This document shows positions 6,798-11,915 of a stretch of 11,915 nucleotides of DNA, piece by piece (the stretch's first letter is position 1; each line of letters opens with the position of its first letter). The DNA is from SW-6-46-9 sp964452185. Its GTDB lineage: Bacteria > Patescibacteriota > Minisyncoccia > Phycocordibacterales > SW-6-46-9. The DNA lies in assembly GCA_964452185.1 (NCBI GenBank), contig CAYVKO010000017.1:1-11915 (forward strand), in the 5' to 3' direction. A model generated the notes under the pieces. The model was not told the DNA's origin, ran no database searches, and saw only the letters and a list, made by a program, of their open reading frames with translations. The translations under genes were made by a program, and so were the position numbers.

Positions 6798-6995
6798 GCT
6801 ATACTTAGTTTGACACAAAATACCTTATATCGCAAGTAATCAGTCTATAATAGCAAAAATGAAATCAGGCCACTCTTTTAAGGATACCCACCGAAACATT
6901 CCAGAGACTAAAAGCCTCAAGAAATATTTGGCACCCCAAATAAGTTAGTGTTATCTTGATAAGAACAAGACTATTATTTACTAACACTTGAATTT

Positions 6996-7997
6996 GTGAA
7001 CAGTAAAAACCTTGTACTCTGGGTATCCTTCCTGATAGGACTCCCTCTACTAGCCTACATCCTGCAAACAACAGACTTTACGCGTGTGTTTGCTGTAATA
7101 ACCCAGGTACAGCTTGACCACTTAATTGTATACTTTGCTCTAGCCTGCTTTAACCTTGTAGCATACTCAGTAGTGTGGCACGTCTTCCTTCAGTCTCACG
7201 ATGTTTCTATACCACCAATCACCTTGTTTAATTACCGTATGGCTGGGTTTGCTATTAGTTATGTCACCCCAGGACCACGAATTGGAGGAGAAATAACACA
7301 AGGTAATCTAGTAGGGGCTAATTCCTCAACCAAAACTCGTACCGGGATACTTACCAGCGCAATGGAGAAATTTACTTTGTTTCTTGGCGGACTGTTATTT
7401 GATAGCGCTGTTGTCCTTCTTGCCTTTATCATCCTTCCTGAAAGCACACTTCTCCGTTTTGTTCTAATTGGGTTAGCCGGTGTCACCGGAGTGCTGGCTG
7501 TTTTGTGGTACGGATTTATTTTTAAGAATGGAGCCAAAAGGTTAATGAATTGGTTGGCTAGCTGGGTTGATGTAGCTAAATATAGCGAAATAGCCGACGA
7601 TGTAACTGATCGTATACAAGCCTATGTTTTAAACGAAACGAAACCATTTATTTTGGTAGTCGCCATTGCTGTACTTACCAAGTTTGTAATAGCGGGGCAG
7701 ATTTATGTTTTAACAGCCGCCTTAAATACCCCTGTTTCTATAATGCAAGCAATTTTTCTTGCTGCAGCAATCGATATAGCTTACAGCATTCCTTCTTATA
7801 TGGGAGTTGGAGTCCTGGAGGCCGGCCAATCAGGAGTCTTTCGTCTGTTTGGCGGAGCGCAAAGTTCCGGAGTTCTGGTAGCCTTAATCACCCGTCTGAG
7901 AGATATTATATTTAGCGTTTACGGACTTCTCGCCTTGGTATACTACACCCATACCAACATATACCAATCGTTTAAAGAGCAGAAAAGTAGTCAGTGA
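6996..7997 (+). CDS. YbhN/UPF0104-type integral membrane protein (lysylphosphatidylglycerol synthase TM / flippase-like family)
   Basis: This 333-residue polytopic membrane protein has hydrophobic segments at about 6-22, 44-64, 126-148, 151-174, 217-237, 250-265 and 292-317. It carries the hallmarks of the lysylphosphatidylglycerol synthase transmembrane (flippase-like) family: VTPGPRIGGE at 90-99, IPSYMGVGVLEAG at 265-277 and TRLRD at 299-303. Members act in the cytoplasmic membrane as lipid flippases or as membrane halves of lipid-modifying enzymes. There is no C-terminal aminoacyl-transferase domain, so lysyl-PG synthesis is unlikely. The substrate is unknown; a glycolipid or polyprenyl-linked lipid is a reasonable guess. 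The start is GTG at 6996 with no upstream ATG in frame and no Shine-Dalgarno. It converges on the TM2 gene with 13 bp between stops. TGA is the stop. Confidence 0.85.
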   Translation: MNSKNLVLWVSFLIGLPLLAYILQTTDFTRVFAVITQVQLDHLIVYFALACFNLVAYSVVWHVFLQSHDVSIPPITLFNYRMAGFAISYVTPGPRIGGEITQGNLVGANSSTKTRTGILTSAMEKFTLFLGGLLFDSAVVLLAFIILPESTLLRFVLIGLAGVTGVLAVLWYGFIFKNGAKRLMNWLASWVDVAKYSEIADDVTDRIQAYVLNETKPFILVVAIAVLTKFVIAGQIYVLTAALNTPVSIMQAIFLAAAIDIAYSIPSYMGVGVLEAGQSGVFRLFGGAQSSGVLVALITRLRDIIFSVYGLLALVYYTHTNIYQSFKEQKSSQ

Positions 7998-8010
7998 CCC
8001 CTGTCAAAGA

Positions 8011-8304
8011 TTAACCTTGATTCTGGATCGGATTCGAAGAGTCAAGTGGTCGCCCTTTGTAATCTCGCATGTCACCGATAGCAATCAGCACAATGTCTAT
8101 AATCCACCAGATACCCAGACCACCGAGAGTAACCAGCTTAAGGATGCCGGTGCCCGTTTTGCCTAGATAAAATCGATCAACTCCGAATTCACCCAAAAAC
8201 ATACTTAAAATAAGCGCCACCCATTGATTGCGGTCAGAGTTAGTCGTTTGAGTGGGTTCTGTTGAAGTTTTATTTGTGTCGTTAAGATCTTTGTGTGTTG
8301 GCAT
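8011..8304 (-). CDS. TM2 domain-containing membrane protein
   Basis: From the ATG at 8304 it has 97 residues: a polar Thr/Asn-rich N-terminus (1-26), then two transmembrane helices at about 28-46 and 52-78. The TM2 signature is clear, with GEFGVDRFYLGKTGTG (38-53), KLVTLGGLG (56-64), then WW (66-67) and the conserved Asp70. TM2 proteins are small membrane proteins of unknown molecular role, found widely in bacteria. An ATG 14 codons upstream (8346) adds a basic extension and is a possible alternative start; the nearer one is preferred because the extension is unlike the family. It runs convergently into the flippase-family gene. No Shine-Dalgarno precedes either start. Confidence 0.85.
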   Translation of the reverse strand: MPTHKDLNDTNKTSTEPTQTTNSDRNQWVALILSMFLGEFGVDRFYLGKTGTGILKLVTLGGLGIWWIIDIVLIAIGDMRDYKGRPLDSSNPIQNQG

Positions 8305-8454
8305 ATATCTGTATCTTACGGCAAAACGCCCCCCTCGTCTAACCATAAAGTTGGCCTACAGTCCGCCACTAACTACACATGCTGAAGTTGATTGAATTAA
8401 GTTAAGGTCATAATGTAGATATATACCTGATCTTTTCATCAACTGACTAACGTC

Positions 8455-8850
8455 ATGGCCCAACGCAAAGATGCGGAAAAGAAACGCGATCGACCACAAA
8501 AGAAATGTAGAGCACTTGAAGCACTGTTCAGGAAACGAAAAGTACTCCACGGCAGCGAAAAGAAGTGCGTACTAGGACCAAAAAAATTATGTAGCGTGGT
8601 TGTACAACACGAACTCTTGTCAGAAGAAATCAAAGGAGAGAAGTGGTATCTCGAATCATTTGGTGATAGGAAGTACGCTCTGAGGCAAGGCGTCTCCGGA
8701 AGAAGATTAAAAATGCATTTTCAAGCACGCGCTGTCAGAAGCGTTAATTTGAGAGAAAACAAGATTATCATCAAAGCATATAAAGAGAGTTTCTTTGGTC
8801 GTGTAAGTCAGTGGTTGTCTAGATTCACTAAACTAATAAGCTCGCTCTAA
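8455..8850 (+). CDS. Hypothetical basic protein, 131 aa
   Basis: I do not recognise this protein. The first 45 residues are strongly basic (Lys/Arg-rich, with Cys18, Cys38 and Cys46), which suggests nucleic-acid binding or a disordered tail. The middle (about 47-110) alternates hydrophobic and charged residues as in a small beta-rich domain, and the last 20 residues form a possible amphipathic helix (FFGRVSQWLSRFTKLISSL). There is no signal peptide. The TAA stop lies inside a strong terminator, so the end of the message is fixed very tightly. It stands alone on the plus strand between the TM2 gene and rpsG. No Shine-Dalgarno is visible, and only weak promoter-like sequence (TTGATT near 8388) lies upstream. 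Confidence 0.7.
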   Translation: MAQRKDAEKKRDRPQKKCRALEALFRKRKVLHGSEKKCVLGPKKLCSVVVQHELLSEEIKGEKWYLESFGDRKYALRQGVSGRRLKMHFQARAVRSVNLRENKIIIKAYKESFFGRVSQWLSRFTKLISSL

Positions 8851-8867
8851 ACAGAGCGAGCTTTTTT
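8838..8867 (+). terminator. Intrinsic terminator overlapping the stop codon of the 131-aa gene
   Basis: An 11-bp perfect stem, AAGCTCGCTCT / AGAGCGAGCTT, with an AAAC loop runs into a T-tract. The TAA stop (8848-8850) is inside the hairpin. On the other strand the following tract is only TTATTAGTTT, so it would be a weak terminator for rpsG transcripts coming the other way. Confidence 0.85.
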
Positions 8868-8900
8868 ACTTGCCACGAGTTAACTGCTCGAACTCTAAGA

Positions 8901-9371
8901 CTACCGAGCAAAGTGAGCAAAGGCCTTGTTGGCTTCAGCCATTTTGTGCGCCTGCTCTTTCCTTTGTACTGCAGACCCTTCTCCGTTTGCTGCCGTTATT
9001 ATTTCACGAGCTAAGGCGTCCTCCATGGGTTCACCGGATCGACTGGATTCAGCTGCACCCTTAATCCAGCGCAAAGATAGTTGTAACCGGCGGCGTTGAT
9101 CAACTTCATATGGTACTTGGTATGTAGCACCTCCAATACGCCGACTTCGCACTTCCATACGAGGACCAACCTCTTCAACAGCTTGCGTAAATACATCTAA
9201 AGCATCGGTGTCTGTCTCTTCTTCAATCTGTGAAAAAGCACCGTAAACAATATTTCGGGATCGTGCCTTTTTGCCACCCTGCATCATATAATTAATAAAC
9301 TTCGATACGATTTTCGAGTCGTATTTATGATCCGGCCGAATTGGATGACGTTCTGTAAGTGGGTAGTCCAT
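8901..9371 (-). CDS. rpsG: 30S ribosomal protein uS7
   Basis: uS7 nucleates assembly of the 16S rRNA 3' major domain (the 30S head) and contacts tRNA at the exit site. The 156 residues match the bacterial length and show the family blocks KFINYMMQGGKK (24-35), EVRSRRIGGATYQVP (73-87) and the C-terminal HKMAEANKAFAHF (142-154). The N-terminus (MDYPLTERHP) differs from the usual PRR-type start but is of normal length. It begins four bases after the rpsL stop, so the two genes form one operon and are probably translationally coupled. No terminator directly follows except the back side of the hairpin at 8838-8863. fusA, its usual downstream partner, is not next to it. Confidence 0.98.
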   Translation of the reverse strand: MDYPLTERHPIRPDHKYDSKIVSKFINYMMQGGKKARSRNIVYGAFSQIEEETDTDALDVFTQAVEEVGPRMEVRSRRIGGATYQVPYEVDQRRRLQLSLRWIKGAAESSRSGEPMEDALAREIITAANGEGSAVQRKEQAHKMAEANKAFAHFAR

Positions 9372-9375
9372 AACT

Positions 9376-9789
9376 TTATTCTTCGTCAGGCTTAGATGTA
9401 CCGTAACGTGAGCGAGAGTTCTTTTTGCCTTCTACCCCTTCGGCATCCAGAACACCTCGAACCACCGTATAACGAACGCCAATATCTTTCACTCGACCAC
9501 CCCGGACTAGCACCATTGAGTGTTCCTGCAGCGTATGCCCTTCCCCGGGAATATATGCCGTTATTTCCTCACCGTTGGTTAGTCGCACACGAGCAATCTT
9601 CCGAATCGCGGAGTTCGGCTTTTTTGGTACTGCAGTTGTAACTTTCGTGATTACTCCACGCTTAAACGGCGAAGGGTAGTACGACGGCTTGTTTTTTAGT
9701 GTGTTAAAACCGTGATCGAATGCCTTCGTTTTGGATTTCTTTTTTGGTTTGTCACGTCCTTTACGGACAAGTTGATTGATGGTTGGCAT
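9376..9789 (-). CDS. rpsL: 30S ribosomal protein uS12
   Basis: uS12 lies at the decoding centre and affects accuracy and streptomycin response. The family core is clear: NQLVRKGR at 5-12, PKKPNSAIRK at 55-64, EITAYIPGEGH at 75-85 and LQEHSMVLVRGGRVKD at 87-102. At 137 residues it is longer than the usual 124, mainly from an insert of about a dozen residues at roughly 22-42 before the PKKPNSA loop. After KD (101-102), where most bacteria have LPGVRY, this protein reads IGVRY; one residue is missing at the Leu89-Pro90 position of E. coli numbering, and the codons confirm it. It is the first gene of the rpsL-rpsG operon, with a good promoter at 9837-9865. Confidence 0.98.
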   Translation of the reverse strand: MPTINQLVRKGRDKPKKKSKTKAFDHGFNTLKNKPSYYPSPFKRGVITKVTTAVPKKPNSAIRKIARVRLTNGEEITAYIPGEGHTLQEHSMVLVRGGRVKDIGVRYTVVRGVLDAEGVEGKKNSRSRYGTSKPDEE

Positions 9790-9805
9790 TTATTTCTGTT
9801 GCATT

Positions 9806-9829
9806 AAAAAATACAGGAGATGTCCTGCA
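9806..9829 (-). terminator. Terminator-like leader hairpin upstream of rpsL (candidate attenuator)
   Basis: On the minus strand TGCAGGA-CATC-TCCTGTA forms a 7-bp stem (one G-U) followed directly by TTTTTT, 16 bases before the rpsL ATG. It lies downstream of the rpsL promoter at 9837-9865, so transcripts from that promoter must pass it. It could instead serve as the terminator of the S74 gene ending at 9916. The G-U pair is an A-C mismatch on the plus strand, so the hairpin suits minus-strand RNA only. Confidence 0.6.
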
Positions 9830-9836
9830 ATCAAGT

Positions 9837-9865
9837 AATATACTAGATTTTTTACCGTTTTGCAA
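9837..9865 (-). promoter_or_regulatory. Sigma70-type promoter of rpsL-rpsG
   Basis: On the minus strand the -35 TTGCAA (9860-9865) and -10 TATATT (9837-9842) have a 17-bp spacer. Initiation near 9830 falls at the base of the leader hairpin, giving a leader of about 40 nt. Confidence 0.55.
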
Positions 9866-9915
9866 CCTAAACACCCATACTTTCTAACAGATAATCCTTA
9901 TTCAAAAAGTAACAG

Positions 9916-11915
9916 TTAGTTATTATTATCGTCGTTATCTTTTGTTTCATCTTCACCGTCTGACGCACCTGAATCCGATTCTTCTGAATCATCGGTTTCT
10001 GTCTCCGTCTGAGCTTCTTCATTTTTCTCTGGTTCTTCTGACTCGCTGCCTGATTCTTGACCACCATCACTTTCAGTATCGTTGTCTTGCTCTTCTTCCG
10101 CCTCAGACCCCCCTTGGTTTTGAGTACTGCTTGAAGTAGAGGTACCGGCCGTATCTCCAGAGTCGTTATTATTTGGAGTAGATGTCGCACTGTCGGTACC
10201 ATCACTGTTAGTGCCATCTTTATCACCCCCACTTTCGTCTGCCTCTTCAGAGGAACTGCCGTTTGTATCATCAGAGCCACCTTGACGCGGATCCATTACT
10301 TCTTGATTACCACCTTGGCTATCCAGCAAGCCCTTTAGTTCTTTTTCGTTAATACACGTGCTTTCGACACAAAGCTCTTTTGTTTCCACCCGGTTGGCAA
10401 ATAAGGTGTTGAACTTCGCCACTCCATCCTCCACAAAACCACCGACGGCATCGGCTACAGTCTTTATGAATGTGTCGGAAGAACTTGCGCTACTGCCCTT
10501 ATCAACAGAAGCTTGACTCACTTTAGCATCAAGCTCTTTAACAGCTTCGGTCAGCACCGCCGTCATATGGCCGTAGTCGAGGGTTTTGTATTCACCGGTA
10601 TCACGTACCAGCTGCGGGAAGACGCCTTCAACATCTTGAGCGGTGAAGCCGACGTACTCACCATTGCCAAACCTATCAGGGTCTTTGAATTCATACGTTT
10701 GCCCTTCAATCTGTGACAGTCGATCAAGCGGATTCTCAATACTGCCAAAGTTGGTCTTTAAGGTTTTATCGGAGGTAGAGCAAATAATATTGCCGTCGGA
10801 ATTGGCTTCAAGCGCACAACCGGTGGCGTTAGTTTGAGATATAGTGCCAGAAGCAGCTAGCACAGAGGAAGGAGTGCTAGTACCAATACCGAGGTTTCCA
10901 TCGTTTGTTAGCCGTACAAGCTCATTAGTTTGATCATCATTAAACACTGCAACCGGCTGGGTGTCAGTAGCGTTGACTATATCAAGTGTTGATGCCGGTA
11001 CAGCAGTACCGATACCTAGATTACCGCTGCTGTCTAGTCGCATTTTCTCGTATGTAGTACCAGTATTCTGGGAGCTGTCGCTGGTTACAAACGCTATAGG
11101 GCCGGAGTTAACGCTAGCTAGCGTGAATGCACTGGCACCATCGTGCCATTCTAGCTTTCCTTCAGCTGTTCCGTTGTTATCTATTCTAATCCCGGGCCAA
11201 CCGCCATCCGTGTCTTCAAGAATCATTTTTGGGTTGGAATTTCCGGATACTCTGATTCCGTCATTGTTTGAAGATCCGGTATCTACCTCGAGCTGGTATG
11301 AAGGGGAGGAAGTGCCGATGCCAAGCTGACTATTGGTGTTGTCCCAGAAGAAGTTGTTACCGTCCGCCAGGAAGCCACCGGAGCCATCGGAGTACTGTAC
11401 AGCACCGGAGGAGCTGGCAGAGGATTCACTGTCATCGGAAGCATTAAGTGTACCGCCGGAGACAAATAGATTATTTCCAGTGAAATCACTAATCGCATCG
11501 CCATTAAAGGTACTAGTGCCGGCTACTTCAAACAGAGTGGCCGGAGAAGCAGTACCAATTCCGACATTACCACTACTTCGCTCTATAACCATATGAGTGA
11601 GATTAGCGCCTCCATCAATAGCATTAAACTCGAGTCGGTTTGTAGGCCCTCCATATTCAATATCAAACCCATCATTTACATCCTCAGATAGATTGAGTGT
11701 AGAGGTCGCATTGTTGTTACCGCTAACCTCGATCGTGTACGGAGAGTTCTTGACGGTGATAGGGCTGTTTGGTGAATTCGTACCAAAACCAATATTGCCA
11801 TTACTGCCATCTAGGGTGAACCAGTTCTCACTTTCATCATCGTTGGTTATCCGAAACTTATTGTCGTCCTGTGCGTGCAACCCGAAGATATTGTTACTGT
11901 TCTCCATCTCTATTG
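9916..11915 (-). CDS. Fibre/adhesin-like protein with GIGT repeats, S74 self-cleaving chaperone domain and acidic tail (N-terminus probably outside window)
   Basis: The frame is open to the window edge. The first visible ATG (11907) gives 663 residues, but the codons before it are also open, so the protein is probably longer. Five GNxGIGTxxP-type repeats start near residues 37, 113, 193, 295 and 337, typical of trimeric beta-rich fibres. Residues 379-461 form an intramolecular chaperone (peptidase S74) domain. Its start, SDKTLK, has the Ser379 and Lys384 spacing of the self-cleavage dyad known from phage endosialidases, and YVGFTAQDVEGVFP (418-431) is also typical. After it come a probable helical region (476-505), a Cys513-x4-Cys518 motif in ELCVESTCINEKELKGLL (511-528), and a low-complexity tail (about 541-663) of Asp, Glu, Ser, Gly and Thr ending in NNN. 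The likely location is the cell surface; the role is inferred. Confidence 0.9.
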   Translation of the reverse strand, partial: IEMENSNNIFGLHAQDDNKFRITNDDESENWFTLDGSNGNIGFGTNSPNSPITVKNSPYTIEVSGNNNATSTLNLSEDVNDGFDIEYGGPTNRLEFNAIDGGANLTHMVIERSSGNVGIGTASPATLFEVAGTSTFNGDAISDFTGNNLFVSGGTLNASDDSESSASSSGAVQYSDGSGGFLADGNNFFWDNTNSQLGIGTSSPSYQLEVDTGSSNNDGIRVSGNSNPKMILEDTDGGWPGIRIDNNGTAEGKLEWHDGASAFTLASVNSGPIAFVTSDSSQNTGTTYEKMRLDSSGNLGIGTAVPASTLDIVNATDTQPVAVFNDDQTNELVRLTNDGNLGIGTSTPSSVLAASGTISQTNATGCALEANSDGNIICSTSDKTLKTNFGSIENPLDRLSQIEGQTYEFKDPDRFGNGEYVGFTAQDVEGVFPQLVRDTGEYKTLDYGHMTAVLTEAVKELDAKVSQASVDKGSSASSSDTFIKTVADAVGGFVEDGVAKFNTLFANRVETKELCVESTCINEKELKGLLDSQGGNQEVMDPRQGGSDDTNGSSSEEADESGGDKDGTNSDGTDSATSTPNNNDSGDTAGTSTSSSTQNQGGSEAEEEQDNDTESDGGQESGSESEEPEKNEEAQTETETDDSEESDSGASDGEDETKDNDDNNN

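Noticed and set aside
6810..6851. TTGACA and TATAAT on the plus strand as a promoter for the flippase-family gene
   Set aside because: Both boxes are perfect, but the spacer is 30 bp, far from 16-18; neither box has a good partner at proper distance.
2221..7997. Recoded TGA (genetic code 25)
   Set aside because: TGA is the natural end of three frames at the expected places, and no in-frame TGA interrupts EF-G, uS7 or uS12.
1..11915. CRISPR array, transposase or prophage genes
   Set aside because: No direct-repeat array, transposase motif or terminal inverted repeats were seen. The S74 protein alone is not evidence of a prophage.

Overview
The window reads as a chromosomal piece of a small-genome bacterium, most likely from the Candidate Phyla Radiation (Patescibacteria). 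The main pointers are a 23S rRNA gene with no 16S gene before it, a surface or fibre-type protein with GIGT repeats, an S74 chaperone domain and a C-terminal Cys-x4-Cys motif of a kind I associate with CPR proteins, several small unrecognised proteins, and no clear Shine-Dalgarno sequence before any gene. TGA ends at least three genes (stops at 2221, 2649 and 7997), so the TGA-as-glycine code of Gracilibacteria and Absconditabacteria is unlikely. The lineage is inferred; no 16S gene is present to confirm it.

Layout. Positions 1-1794 are the 5' part (about 60%) of a 23S rRNA gene on the minus strand, cut by the window edge. Upstream of it (1795-2040) are a good promoter, a short structured RNA of about 92 nt ending in a strong intrinsic terminator, a boxA-like sequence and a hairpin at the 23S 5' end. 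At 2142-3011 lie two small unrecognised minus-strand genes, each with its own terminator. A divergent promoter drives a cysteine-rich 114-residue protein (3281-3625, plus), also with its own terminator. Next on the minus strand are a class I glutamine amidotransferase-like peptidase C26 (3697-4428) and elongation factor G, fusA (4590-6737). A YbhN-like flippase-family membrane protein (plus), a TM2-domain protein (minus) and a basic unknown protein (plus) then separate fusA from rpsG and rpsL (8901-9789, minus). The window ends with a large minus-strand protein of at least 663 residues (9916 to the edge) that has GIGT repeats, an S74 self-cleaving chaperone domain and a long acidic tail.

How it fits together. 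Most of the window serves translation: 23S rRNA, uS12, uS7 and EF-G. The classical rpsL-rpsG-fusA string is broken by a three-gene mixed-strand block. The 23S, fusA and rpsL loci each have a hairpin plus U-tract, like an intrinsic terminator, between the upstream region and the gene. In the fusA and rpsL cases the hairpin includes a G-U pair that forms only in minus-strand RNA. This could be transcription attenuation of translation genes and is the most interesting regulatory hint here. The other genes look like cell-surface or membrane functions (S74 fibre protein, flippase-like protein, TM2 protein) and lineage-specific small proteins.
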